A model generated the notes under the pieces. That model saw only the letters and a list, made by a program, of their open reading frames with translations, did not search any database and was not told the DNA's origin. The position numbers were made by a program, and so were the translations under genes. Source: Paenibacillus sp. FSL H7-0331 (GTDB taxonomy: Bacteria > Bacillota > Bacilli > Paenibacillales > NBRC-103111). Taken from it: a stretch of DNA of 64,000 bases. Where the stretch lies: positions 1-64,000 of the forward strand of contig NZ_MRTH01000011.1 of assembly GCF_001956045.1 (NCBI RefSeq). Direction: 5' to 3'. How positions within the stretch are numbered: position 1 is the first letter of the stretch; each line of letters opens with the position of its first letter. Shown one piece after another: positions 18,034 to 27,280 of this stretch.

Positions 18034-19050
18034 ATGGAATACAGTAATATTTTTAACTATTATCGCGGTCAAATAAAAAAAGACAATGGGGTAAATATTG
18101 GTACTAAACAGATTGAAAACAATGTGAAAAAAGCGTTAATAAATGTTTTAGAACACTCGAATGACCTGTTAACGTTAAATTTTATTAGAACATTCATTGA
18201 TTGTAATAATAATGGTCATACCTTTAATTACCTCTATGAAGTAGGAAGAAAGTTGAAAGAAACAACCCCAAGAGCGTTAGTTATAGGAATTGCTGAAACA
18301 ATGGATCTAATTGATACAAAATCAGAATACAACAATAACACAAGACCAGATGGTGCGATATTAACTGATTCAATTTCTATTCTTATTGAAACAAAAACAG
18401 GAACAGACCAATTGTATGCCCCTCAATTAGAAGGACATAAAAAAACATTTGCTAAGGGACAAATTGTTGATGATCAGCCTGTTCTTATCCTTTGGAAAGA
18501 AATAAAAGAGTTTTTTAACATTCAATTTGAATACTTTAAGTCCACAAATGATGTGAAAACATCTTTCTTATTGGATCAGTTTGAACAATTTTGTAATGAT
18601 AATTCTGTCGGCTTTCCAAGTAAATCAAAGGAGTACTTTTTTAGTTTATTTAAAACACAAAAAGCAAGAAATTTAGCAAAAGAAATTAATGAATATATTT
18701 ATAACAAGAGTCATTTTAAAGATGAAGTTGAGGATTATCACGATAGATACAAAGCTGGCATACGGACTGATTGTATAGGTTACATCAGTAGTAAAGGATA
18801 TTATAAATTCGCTTCCATGACTAAGGCTCGGAACGTTTGCTTTGCCCTTCAACTAGGAAAAAGACATCATACTGAGAGGGCAAAGGAAATGCAAAAGGAA
18901 TTAGATGCTTTGTTGAAACATAAATATGAGGATACGGATCACGAGAGAGCTACTCATGGAGAAGCATACATACGATTAGAATGGGTAGATAATCTTGAGC
19001 AAATTAAACCCTTTATAGACGAAGCATATCACTTGAGATTAATAAGATAA
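18034..19050 (+). CDS. PD-(D/E)XK nuclease-like protein
   Basis: A 338-residue AT-rich gene. A likely nuclease core is seen at about residues 103-125: RPDGAILTDS then ILIETKTGTDQL, a D...ExK pattern with the following helix HKKTFAKGQ. The C-terminal half (RYKAGIRTDCIGYISSKGYY onward) resembles DUF-type DNA-binding or GIY-like modules but is not assigned. ATG 18034 has AAGGTGTGAG upstream. The gene stands alone with its own terminator and is much richer in A+T than the hsd genes, suggesting separate acquisition. It could be a solitary restriction-like defence gene. Confidence 0.6.
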   Translation: MEYSNIFNYYRGQIKKDNGVNIGTKQIENNVKKALINVLEHSNDLLTLNFIRTFIDCNNNGHTFNYLYEVGRKLKETTPRALVIGIAETMDLIDTKSEYNNNTRPDGAILTDSISILIETKTGTDQLYAPQLEGHKKTFAKGQIVDDQPVLILWKEIKEFFNIQFEYFKSTNDVKTSFLLDQFEQFCNDNSVGFPSKSKEYFFSLFKTQKARNLAKEINEYIYNKSHFKDEVEDYHDRYKAGIRTDCIGYISSKGYYKFASMTKARNVCFALQLGKRHHTERAKEMQKELDALLKHKYEDTDHERATHGEAYIRLEWVDNLEQIKPFIDEAYHLRLIR

Positions 19051-19068
19051 GGGGTTATAACTTAACAT

Positions 19069-19108
19069 AAAAAGACCTCCAGCGATGCTTTCGCTTGGAG
19101 GTCTTTTT
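19069..19108. terminator. Strong bidirectional terminator
   Basis: AAAAAGACCTCCAGCGA and TCGCTTGGAGGTCTTTTT form a stem of about 17 bp with one bulge and a 5-nt loop. T- and A-runs on both sides let it serve both the nuclease-like gene before it and the minus-strand thermonuclease gene after it. Confidence 0.85.
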
Positions 19109-19177
19109 GACCGATGCTTTCGGATTAAATAGAGTATATCAAATTGTTTCATAGTAGTAAACAGCGATCATTATGCT

Positions 19178-19873
19178 TTATTGAGATGATTTTCGATAAC
19201 CGGCATCAATTGCTTCGGCCTCAGTGCAAAATACTTCCTCAGCTTTCGTTTGATCGTAATATTTTCCTCCAGGTAGATGGTAAATTTTATCTTTCTGAGT
19301 ATTAATATTTCCTTTAATCTCAGGTTTTTTGCATGCTTGAGCATCCGATTTCTCCCATATTCCTATTCGGTTTTCTCGTGCTTGACGTTCCAGGACCACA
19401 AATTTCTTTGCAAACATAACATCCGGAGGAACGCTCATTGTATTTGCGTAGCCTTCATTAAGCAGGGTTTCGTTAAACATGACAGGATCATTTTGAATGA
19501 ATAAGTATCTAAGGACTCGACCATATCTATCCGTTTCGCTCACGTCCCTAAACAAATACACTGTCTGGTTCTCCAGTCGTTTTTTACTGAAATCACTTGC
19601 TTCACGACCGTAATATTGCGTTTCACCAAAAACTTCAGGTGTGTTTACACCAATCAATCGGATTTTATGGCCAGAATTAGTCTCATAAGTGTCACCATCT
19701 ACGATGCGTTTTATGGTAGCAAATTCGTACTGTTTATTCTTAAATTGAGGATATTTGCTGATAATTTGAGCAACAAAAACATCACTATTGAGAGATGTTT
19801 GATTGCCATCTTTTGAACAACCTGTCAGGAGGATGGCAATGAGCAAAATGTATAGAAAATGATACTTCATCAT
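19178..19873 (-). CDS. Thermonuclease-family lipoprotein
   Basis: A 231-residue secreted nuclease of the staphylococcal nuclease (SNase) family. A lipobox LLTGC places the lipid-modified Cys at residue 19. The SNase core shows IVDGDTYE, IRLIGVNTPE and ETDRYGRVLRYLF, with the catalytic Arg and Asp in place. A C-terminal module follows (GNINTQKDKIYHLPGGKYYD, then EEVFCTEAEAIDAGYRKS). The gene is complete. It lies at the left side of the recombinase element and has the same orientation as the interrupted thermonuclease at the right end. Its 5' part may come from the element and its 3' part from the host gene. Confidence 0.88.
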   Translation of the reverse strand: MMKYHFLYILLIAILLTGCSKDGNQTSLNSDVFVAQIISKYPQFKNKQYEFATIKRIVDGDTYETNSGHKIRLIGVNTPEVFGETQYYGREASDFSKKRLENQTVYLFRDVSETDRYGRVLRYLFIQNDPVMFNETLLNEGYANTMSVPPDVMFAKKFVVLERQARENRIGIWEKSDAQACKKPEIKGNINTQKDKIYHLPGGKYYDQTKAEEVFCTEAEAIDAGYRKSSQ

Positions 19874-20016
19874 AACTCCTCTATTATTTCCGCCGATGCA
19901 GTTTTCAAGGCGTTTTTTAATTAATGGAATAGTACATACGTATCCTAAATAAATTTTCTCGAATTTGTTACTCCGTTATACCACATTTTCACGGATAACT
20001 AAACTAGCCCCAATCT

Positions 20017-20193
20017 TCAGTAATATCCATTGTCTCTATTACAATTGCTGCAATGTACTTTGGCAACTTTGCCTAATCCTGAAGGTATAAAGGAGAAAGT
20101 AAGTTTTGCACCTGATACGTCTGCGGCTATACACTGATCCCATTTTTCTATTTTTATTATCATTGATTCAAATACTTCGGAAACTATTTCCAT
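20017..20193 (-). CDS. Small uncharacterised protein, 58 residues
   Basis: ATG 20193 has CTGGAGTG eight bases upstream; a GTG at 20202 is also possible but too close to it. The product has a C-terminal CSNCN pair (VAKVHCSNCNRDNG) that could bind a metal. I do not recognise it. It lies in the cargo position between the TnpC-like gene and the thermonuclease. Confidence 0.4.
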   Translation of the reverse strand: MEIVSEVFESMIIKIEKWDQCIAADVSGAKLTFSFIPSGLGKVAKVHCSNCNRDNGYY

Positions 20194-20349
20194 GTCAATC
20201 ACTCCAGTCTGAAGAAACGGTGAACTGTATGTTGTCTAAAGATTTTAAATGGCGATATAAACCCTTTTTGGTGTCTTTAGTACGGGTATTACCTCCAGTG
20301 CCTAAAAAATCCTAAAAAGAATAATAAAATGCGTTATAGACAGTATTCA

Positions 20350-21093
20350 TTACTCGTCTAGTGTGTCATCAGAACCCAAAACATCTGGTGCCAACTTTTT
20401 TAGAATAGATAAATTATTTTCTCGCTTTTTGGATAAGGGTTCAGAAGTTACTGCTGCTTCGTTTTCATTATTCATAAAGAACACATCAAGATTGGTTAAA
20501 CTCGTGTTTTGCTTAATATTCTTATCAAAGGCAAGCAAATTATCGGTGATGCCTAATTCAGTTCTAAGATGTGGAAATGTACTGGAAACCACGATGCTGT
20601 AATAACGTTGTTTATAATAGTTGGCTTCGCTTAATTTATTTATCTTACTTTCCAATTCAGTTTTATAATCCTTCATTTTATCCATTTCTCTTTTATAAAA
20701 AGTATACTTATCGTATAATTCATAGAATGTATCTTGAACACATTGTAACTCTTGGATAATTTTCTTTGGATTATTACCATAAACATCAAACAAATGCTGG
20801 ATATTCGGAAAATATACTTCATCGGAATCCATAAGTTCGATTTGTCTCGGAGGTGGAGAATTTAATTCCTTGATTGTTTCTGCCATTCGTCTACTCCATA
20901 TTTGCCTTCCGATGCCTGTTTCTGATTCTAAAAACAAATATGTTAGCCTTCTACCATTGTATTTGTTTTTTACATCTAAAGCGATTTGTTTTAAATCCTC
21001 ATCAGTTTTATTTTTATTCCTACCAGGTCCTTTAGAACTGGTCACTATTTTCTTCTCTTTGTTTGAATTAATTTTGCTTGCTTTCTTCCTCAT
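20350..21093 (-). CDS. TnpC-like coiled-coil accessory protein
   Basis: A 247-residue basic protein, last in the recombinase operon and overlapping the preceding gene by 26 bp. A Lys-rich N-terminus is followed by GIGRQIWSRRMAETIKELN and then a long predicted coiled coil (FYELYDKYTFYKREMDKMKD, ELESKINKLSEA). In Tn554 the third gene, tnpC, encodes a small coiled-coil protein that sets orientation and efficiency of transposition. This product is about twice as long as that TnpC, so the call rests on position and architecture, not on a clear motif. Confidence 0.55.
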   Translation of the reverse strand: MRKKASKINSNKEKKIVTSSKGPGRNKNKTDEDLKQIALDVKNKYNGRRLTYLFLESETGIGRQIWSRRMAETIKELNSPPPRQIELMDSDEVYFPNIQHLFDVYGNNPKKIIQELQCVQDTFYELYDKYTFYKREMDKMKDYKTELESKINKLSEANYYKQRYYSIVVSSTFPHLRTELGITDNLLAFDKNIKQNTSLTNLDVFFMNNENEAAVTSEPLSKKRENNLSILKKLAPDVLGSDDTLDE

Positions 21094-22705
21094 ACATTTT
21101 CAACTCCATTAATTTTGAATCAATAATCGATTTATTCTCCATAAAAGTGCTTAATTTACTACCAAGATACTTCAGAGTTGATTCAGGTGCGGATCTGCGT
21201 ATCGCTTTATTCAATGTTTTACTTATATGTTGCATGAACTCAAGCGTTTCAGCAATTTTCTGGTCGAGTAAACTGGAATAGTTTTGTAACCAATGAATTC
21301 CATCTTCATATTGATTTATGGCGGGTTTAAATATATATAGAGGACAGACGCGGCAATCTTCAGCACAGTTTTTGGGAAAGTCTATATCGCGGTCATTACA
21401 AAAGCCATATTCAACCTTCCTTTGATCGGTTATCGTCGTAATTCTGCCTTTATCAACTACCTCACGTCTCCACCCGATGATCCCAGAAGAAAAGGGTTTG
21501 CAAATTTTCCCTTCCAAAAGCCGTTGTTGGGCCATATGATATATATAGGATTGTGCGAAATGAGTGGCGTGTGAAAAATAATCTCTCTGTTGTTCTAGCT
21601 TTTCATGTCCAGCCATTCTAGCAATAGACAACGCATTAAATCCTTGAAGAAACATATTGATGATTGCAAAGTGTCGAGTGTCTCCAGCTGTAATTTTGTC
21701 AATTTCCTCGTTATACAGTCCTCGGACTATATTCTCATAAAATCTCTTTAATAGTTTAGCAAATTGATGATGACCAATCCTAACGTCGTTATTTGATTTT
21801 TTCTTAACCTTTAAAAAATGATTGTAGTATTCGTAAGGTAATAGAAACTCCGATTCTATTCCCAATTGTTCTAATCGGAACTTATGATTAGAAATCAAAT
21901 CATACATCATGTTATCAATTTGAATAGTGTCTGGAATTAATGATTTCATCTCGGGAGAATAGACACGATTCTTTGATCTATTCAATTTTAACCAATATGA
22001 ATTGTCCTGTTTGACCTCAAGGCAATCTTTTTTTAATATAAAAAAATCGTATGGTCGTAAAGGTATTATATTTGTTAGTTTCCACCATATCATAATTGGC
22101 AGATAGGGCATGGTTTGTTCAATATCAAAGCTTGTGAAAAAACGTTCAATGATATCGTCAAAAAGCAACACATCTTGGAAATCAGGTAACTCTCGATTAC
22201 CATACTTTTGTTTAGGGACATTTGTGCAAATTTCAAGAAGTGCGCTATATAGAGGCGGTTTAAAAAATTCAACGAATGTCTTTATAATTCTTGCATCAAA
22301 CCATGCTTTTTCTTTTGATATATTTGCAAAATGATTCTTAAGTTCAGCAATGTTGATTAATCCTTCTGTAAGGAGGATAACTTTTTTGAGTACGTTAAGA
22401 TGTTGATAAAGTACAGCTGCCGTAGTTCCGGAAATTCTTTTGATCAAGACATATTCCTTTAAAGCGAGATTAATATTACGATATATTTCAACATTAAATT
22501 CAAATTTGAAATCTTTTAAATAAACATCGCAAGGAAAATACCAAATAATGTCATCGAAAGAATCAGCACTTAATAATTCTATGTTTTTTAATGATTGGAA
22601 TGCTTGGAGAAAAGATTGCATGTCTTCTTTGTTAAAAATTACCTCTTCCATAACGTCTATCCTATGGATTTCATTTAAGTTGGCAACGGTTTTTCGGATT
22701 TGCAT
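21068..22705 (-). CDS. Third tyrosine recombinase of the element (545 aa)
   Basis: A tyrosine-recombinase-like protein. Box I Arg is in PLRPYDF (Arg217). The box II region reads AGDTRHFA with Arg344. MAGHEKLEQQRDYFSH provides His367 and the probable nucleophile Tyr376 at the usual nine-residue spacing. The His of the H-x-x-R pair is replaced by Gly341, which may limit its activity. A Cys cluster near the C-terminus (Cys436, 447, 451, 454, in NCAEDCRVC) may bind zinc. It starts 14 bp after the 898-aa recombinase gene and is translationally linked to it. In three-recombinase elements each protein is needed for transposition. Confidence 0.75.
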   Translation of the reverse strand: MQIRKTVANLNEIHRIDVMEEVIFNKEDMQSFLQAFQSLKNIELLSADSFDDIIWYFPCDVYLKDFKFEFNVEIYRNINLALKEYVLIKRISGTTAAVLYQHLNVLKKVILLTEGLINIAELKNHFANISKEKAWFDARIIKTFVEFFKPPLYSALLEICTNVPKQKYGNRELPDFQDVLLFDDIIERFFTSFDIEQTMPYLPIMIWWKLTNIIPLRPYDFFILKKDCLEVKQDNSYWLKLNRSKNRVYSPEMKSLIPDTIQIDNMMYDLISNHKFRLEQLGIESEFLLPYEYYNHFLKVKKKSNNDVRIGHHQFAKLLKRFYENIVRGLYNEEIDKITAGDTRHFAIINMFLQGFNALSIARMAGHEKLEQQRDYFSHATHFAQSYIYHMAQQRLLEGKICKPFSSGIIGWRREVVDKGRITTITDQRKVEYGFCNDRDIDFPKNCAEDCRVCPLYIFKPAINQYEDGIHWLQNYSSLLDQKIAETLEFMQHISKTLNKAIRRSAPESTLKYLGSKLSTFMENKSIIDSKLMELKMYEEESKQN

Positions 22706-22719
22706 CTGGGCCCCCTATA

Positions 22720-25416
22720 CTAAAGACGTAAATTCTCCACAACATCTAATATCATCTCGTTAATCTCTTTTTTAGTGATAAATCCTTCAACATATTGATA
22801 ACCGAAAGTTTCCATCGCTTCCTGAAAAATTACGAGTATATTTTTGATGAATTCAGAATCCCTTTCAATAATAGCGTCATATTTGCTGTTTTTTATTGAC
22901 TCTATCAATCGTCGAAACTCGTTGACACCCTCATATAGTACGAAAGATTGCGGTATAAAGTATTCACATGAGAAGCAAGAGGTTAGTTTAGGTTTACTAC
23001 ATTCTGGATACGTTAAACACTGCCCATGCTCTGTTTTTGCTGGCAGTTCACCTCTGAAGATTTTTTTTAATAGGCTTATGAGAATGTCTTCTGGCACTTT
23101 CGTCAATTCAAGTACAATTGATTTCTTTTTCTTCATATTCCGTTTTACGTATAAAACCCAATCTTCTAATGTTTTCGGAAAAGTTTCTGTGGTTGTGGTA
23201 TCAAGTGTTTTTTTTGAGATTAATGTGCCAATAACATTTGTAGCGAAGTACATTGCCCAATTTTCAACTTCTGTTGGAGTCATTTCGTTTCTTAGCTCTT
23301 GAATTATTTTTGTTCGCTCTTCCAGGTTAGTTGATATATTATGTTTTTCAAATACAGTTGATATAAGATAATTGTACAGCCAACCGAAGTGTCCACGTTT
23401 AAATAAGTTTAACGATACTCTGTTAATTGATCCGTCTTTATTTGTGAGTGATACATAAATTGCTGCGGTGTTCGGTGACTCATGTGACCTCATTCGTTGC
23501 AATAATTCGATTGCAATTTCAGCATTTTCGCCGTCATCTTCGACAGTAGAGTAAAATAAATATGTCATTGTGCTTCTAATTAGTTTATGAGCGCTGAATT
23601 CTCTGAGTTCAGAGCATTGGTTAAAGAAGTTCAAATGCTTTTTATTAGGTGAAGATACATTTGGCGGTCGCCCAACAAGAAATGTTCTCAATAGTACTTC
23701 ATCTTTGTATTCGCGCCGATGTAATTCCGATATCACCAAAGCTGTCGCCATGCATTCCACCATATCTGGTTGAACAATAAAATTAAGTAACGCTCCAGTC
23801 TTACTTACCTCTAAATTTTTTGTTTTCAGATAAACTTGAGAAATAATTTTTTGACATTGTATCGGGGAGATTGAATTGTTTTCAAACCAATTATATTGAG
23901 TAATACCAATTTCCTCGATATCAATATGTGGTAATTGAGTTACGATATCTGTAGGTCTCCACGCATCCGTTAGTAGCATTATTGTATACAACCACATATG
24001 ACAATAACTCTTGCCTTTAATTGCATAAGGAATGTGTACTTTTACTTGTTTTACATGGTTTATATACTTTTCATACATTTCAGGAGTGTAAATATCTTTA
24101 ATCTCTTGATCTTTATCCTTTTTTGTAATAAAAATATCTGTTTTTGAAGCCATATCTAAGAATCCGGAGCAGTAACGGTAAAAATGCAGGAACCTTTTTC
24201 GATAATGTGTTGGTATCTCATCATTTTTCACTATTTCATTTCGATTATTATCCGTCAATTTCTCTATTTGATTTGGCAAAGCTGCTATGATCAGTTTGAA
24301 AGTTGAACTAAGCTCATACATCAATCGTTGGGGTAATGAAGCGTTCCCGCGCGCTTTATTAACTTGAATTTTACAATAATTGAGGTAATGTTGCTTCGTT
24401 ACTTTTAGATATGTAGGAATTGGAATAACGTTAATTTTTTTATCGATGTCTTGAATTGCTTCTACCTTACCGTAATGTTTATTTTTTTCTTCTGCAAGTT
24501 GGTTTTCATAATGTAAGATATCGTTTATATATATCAAGTACATCTTATTTAACTTAAAAGCGTTTGGAAAAATTCCATTACGTATAAAACGCCTTACGGT
24601 AGCTTTATGAAGGTTTAATCTTTTGCAGGTTTCTTCGATCGTAAGGTTAGTTGGATCTGTACTTATGCGTTCAATTGCAATAATACTGTGTAGGAAACTG
24701 ACGATCGAGTCTTTGTGAATAAAAAGTTTTTGCCTATTATTATTAGCACCATCTCTGAACAATTCCCCCTTTAATTTTCCATCCCTAGCCCATTGTTTTA
24801 TCAAATTAGTTGAAGCAGAAAATCTTGTTGCAGCTTCCTCAATGGTAACATAATCATCAGGGACCCCAAATGTTATCATTGAAACTGATTCTTCGGTAAG
24901 GTAATATAGCCCCAGATGTGTTATATACTCTGTTATTATTCCTCTTGTAACCCACTTAGAGAGGGTTTTACTCGTAACTGTAGGCTGTGATATAATTTCA
25001 GCCATTCGTTCGAGTGAAAAATGTTTTTGAGGATCATAATCATCATTATAACCAAGAGTTTTTTTGAGTTTTTCTAATTCTGTTTTTGGAACATAATGCT
25101 GACCCATCCAAAGAATTGCATTGCTAATAATTCCTTTATGTATCCATTTGTTTGGAGTGGTTCTATGAACATCAAAGAGAGTTGCTAGATCTTCGGTAGT
25201 ATAGTAATCATAAGGGTGAAAATTTTCGGGCAATCCAAGTTCTTGCTTGATTTTAGGAACAGCAGACTTGGACACAAGAATGGTACCGTTTGTAGTAAAT
25301 ATACCTGTTTTTAAATTTCCTTCTCTAATAAGTTGATAAACGCTGATATCAGATGCGTATATTAATTTAGCTAATTCTCTTACCGATATAAATTCATCAT
25401 TATCTTTGAATGTCAA
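22720..25416 (-). CDS. Large tyrosine recombinase with five N-terminal HTH segments
   Basis: An 898-residue TnpB-like recombinase. Five excisionase/MerR-like helix-turn-helix segments lie in tandem at about residues 9-37, 70-98, 131-161, 188-216 and 257-284 (for example SVRELAKLIYASDISVYQLI, YYTTEDLATLFDVHRTTPNK and LTIEETCKRLNLHKATVRR). The recombinase core has Arg487 (AWRPTDIV), His610 and Arg614 (AHKLIRST), His644 and the nucleophile Tyr654 (RSHESPNTAAIYVS), so the catalytic set looks complete. A C-x5-C-x7-C-x2-C cluster (Cys800-817) may bind zinc. Known TnpB proteins of Tn554 are about 630 residues, and the extra length is the HTH array. Confidence 0.8.
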   Translation of the reverse strand: MTFKDNDEFISVRELAKLIYASDISVYQLIREGNLKTGIFTTNGTILVSKSAVPKIKQELGLPENFHPYDYYTTEDLATLFDVHRTTPNKWIHKGIISNAILWMGQHYVPKTELEKLKKTLGYNDDYDPQKHFSLERMAEIISQPTVTSKTLSKWVTRGIITEYITHLGLYYLTEESVSMITFGVPDDYVTIEEAATRFSASTNLIKQWARDGKLKGELFRDGANNNRQKLFIHKDSIVSFLHSIIAIERISTDPTNLTIEETCKRLNLHKATVRRFIRNGIFPNAFKLNKMYLIYINDILHYENQLAEEKNKHYGKVEAIQDIDKKINVIPIPTYLKVTKQHYLNYCKIQVNKARGNASLPQRLMYELSSTFKLIIAALPNQIEKLTDNNRNEIVKNDEIPTHYRKRFLHFYRYCSGFLDMASKTDIFITKKDKDQEIKDIYTPEMYEKYINHVKQVKVHIPYAIKGKSYCHMWLYTIMLLTDAWRPTDIVTQLPHIDIEEIGITQYNWFENNSISPIQCQKIISQVYLKTKNLEVSKTGALLNFIVQPDMVECMATALVISELHRREYKDEVLLRTFLVGRPPNVSSPNKKHLNFFNQCSELREFSAHKLIRSTMTYLFYSTVEDDGENAEIAIELLQRMRSHESPNTAAIYVSLTNKDGSINRVSLNLFKRGHFGWLYNYLISTVFEKHNISTNLEERTKIIQELRNEMTPTEVENWAMYFATNVIGTLISKKTLDTTTTETFPKTLEDWVLYVKRNMKKKKSIVLELTKVPEDILISLLKKIFRGELPAKTEHGQCLTYPECSKPKLTSCFSCEYFIPQSFVLYEGVNEFRRLIESIKNSKYDAIIERDSEFIKNILVIFQEAMETFGYQYVEGFITKKEINEMILDVVENLRL

Positions 25417-25431
25417 AATGTAGTTACTCCT

Positions 25432-26688
25432 TCATTGATCTTTCTGATTTTCAACCAATCTTGGAATATAGTTTTCATGCATACTTTGGAGTTGAGTCTC
25501 TAGTTTCTTTCGATAACGTCCAGTTCTGGATAAATAGGTTAAAGCAATGGCTAAATCTTTATCACCACGACTTTCAGCAATTTCAAATGGATTATCTGCA
25601 TGTTCGGCAACTAGATTTGTAAAAGTTCCTCTACCGATATGGGTTGACCATTTCATGGCACTTAAATGATTAGCCAAAATTTTTCCTTCAACACCGAAGT
25701 CTTCGCGCAAAGAATGGATAAACTCTCTTTTCAATTTATCGAAATATTGGCGGTAACTTCTATCTGTCATTGCTTTGCCATCTCTATTTACAAACAATGC
25801 TCCAGAACCATCAGAATCTTTGTATATTGCAATATGGTCTTTATATAAAGTGTCAAACCAATCATAAATTTGAAATGCTTTCTGCGAACGTTGCGTTTTA
25901 ACCTCGTTTGTACCAGCCGTGTCATTCAGATCAGTTCTCAGGTTATTAGTTCTTACCTTTATCAAAATATCGCCATTTGCAACTTTTCGTTTAATTTCTG
26001 AACGCTTGATATTAACTACTTCACCAACACGAAGCCCTCCGAAAATTTGTAAATACAATCCTAGAACTATTGGCTGTGCAACGGAGATTGCAATCTCAAA
26101 CAAAAGCGGCAAATATTGTGGAGGGAAATAATGTTCAATATCAGAAATACGTCTACTTGGATATTCAACATTAAAAGGGGATTCATAATAAAAACCGCCG
26201 CGGTGATTTGTTTTTTTTACAAAGTTTTTTTCTGAAATGTGTTTTGTACATTCTTTTCTTGATAGATAAAGATAAAAGTGTGTCAGAGTTCTTTCGTAAG
26301 ATACAACGGTACCCCTATCTAAACACTTTTTTGTCAATTCATTTAGATAATAATTACCCTGCTTAAATTCAAGCTCGGTTAATGATTTAATGTTAAGATT
26401 TCTTCTGTATTCTAGTAGGTAATTTAGAAAAGCTACAATGTTTACTGCATGTTTCCTTTGAGTGTTGTAATTTCTTCCACTCCAGTTGCTTAGAATAAAA
26501 TCAGATAATGGGTGAATAACCTCTAATCCAGAGGAATTCTTCACGCAAACCACACAAAATTTCTTCTTAATCTCTTCGCCGTTCTTCATTTTCATCCAAT
26601 CAACCCAAACTGATTTAATAATGAATTTGATATCCTGGCCATTCTGAACAAAAGAAATTATTTTAGAGTCGTCTGTTTCAATTGTCAC
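25432..26688 (-). CDS. TnpA-like tyrosine recombinase (418 aa)
   Basis: A phage-integrase-type recombinase with an N-terminal SAM-like core-binding domain (about 75-160). The catalytic domain has Arg220 (GGLRVGEVV), His350 and Arg353 (STHIGRGTF) and Tyr385 (LTYLSRTGRY); Asp376 stands where many members have a His. It is close in size to Tn554 TnpA. The stop lies 15 bp before the 898-aa gene start, so the recombinase genes form one operon. It is the first recombinase gene, about 600 bp from the right end of the element, as in Tn554. Confidence 0.85.
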   Translation of the reverse strand: MTIETDDSKIISFVQNGQDIKFIIKSVWVDWMKMKNGEEIKKKFCVVCVKNSSGLEVIHPLSDFILSNWSGRNYNTQRKHAVNIVAFLNYLLEYRRNLNIKSLTELEFKQGNYYLNELTKKCLDRGTVVSYERTLTHFYLYLSRKECTKHISEKNFVKKTNHRGGFYYESPFNVEYPSRRISDIEHYFPPQYLPLLFEIAISVAQPIVLGLYLQIFGGLRVGEVVNIKRSEIKRKVANGDILIKVRTNNLRTDLNDTAGTNEVKTQRSQKAFQIYDWFDTLYKDHIAIYKDSDGSGALFVNRDGKAMTDRSYRQYFDKLKREFIHSLREDFGVEGKILANHLSAMKWSTHIGRGTFTNLVAEHADNPFEIAESRGDKDLAIALTYLSRTGRYRKKLETQLQSMHENYIPRLVENQKDQ

Positions 26689-26770
26689 CTAAATCCTCCA
26701 GTTGGGGTTGGTTTTGTAATGCTTTCAACCGAGCTTCATTGGGAGTGTACCCCTTTTTTTCATAAAAACG

Positions 26771-27016
26771 TTATTTAATGTTTTGTACTTTTTGATTAAT
26801 TGGCTTTGGTATACTCTCTGGTGTCCAATTTTCTTCAACAGCTATCTTTAAAAAATTATAAGGTGATTTAATCGGTTTGTTGTATTGTCGAAGTAGAAGC
26901 AATAGTTCCAATATTCTGAGGTAAGTTAGAGGCAATAGTAAATTAATACTTTCAATAGTGGGATAATTTAACGTTGCAATCTGATAATTCATGGTTATAG
27001 CTGTTCGCTTGTCCAA
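26771..27016 (-). CDS. Small uncharacterised protein at the head of the operon
   Basis: An 81-residue protein starting at TTG 27016 with a strong AAGGAGG seven bases upstream. It contains a Leu-rich helix (LTYLRILELLLLLRQY) and a segment KSPYNFLKIAVEENWTPESI, of a form also seen in replication initiator tails. I do not assign it. It is the first gene of the recombinase operon and may be a regulator or a directionality factor; that is inference from place and size. Confidence 0.5.
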   Translation of the reverse strand: MDKRTAITMNYQIATLNYPTIESINLLLPLTYLRILELLLLLRQYNKPIKSPYNFLKIAVEENWTPESIPKPINQKVQNIK

Positions 27017-27280
27017 GATACGTCCCTCCTTGAAACAATCATTATTTATCTGTTGTTGTATACAGGTGTATTTCAGGTGAAATCACATGTGTTTATGTAC
27101 AGTTCAGTATATAAAAATATTAATCTACACCTATCTTTTTCCATAATATCATTTCTAATATTTTTGTACAATACATACAAGAGTGATTGAAAAGGGAAAA
27201 CACCAGAGATACTTGAATTCTCTGGTGTTTATATTAAAATGTTCATTATTGATTATGTACAAAATAATTATGTTCAATTT
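27017..27280. promoter_or_regulatory. Right-end region of the recombinase element
   Basis: An AT-rich non-coding stretch with repeated words (TTATGTACA near 27093 and 27253; TGTACAATACATAC near 27165) and the hairpin at 27198-27230. It should hold the operon promoter and the recombinase binding sites of the element end. Individual sites cannot be assigned. Confidence 0.45.
27198..27230. repeat. Perfect 12-bp inverted repeat near the element end
   Basis: AAACACCAGAGA (27198-27209) and TCTCTGGTGTTT (27219-27230) pair perfectly with a 9-nt loop. It could terminate outside transcription entering the element or be a recombinase-recognised structure. No gene reads into it closely from the left. 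Confidence 0.6.
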
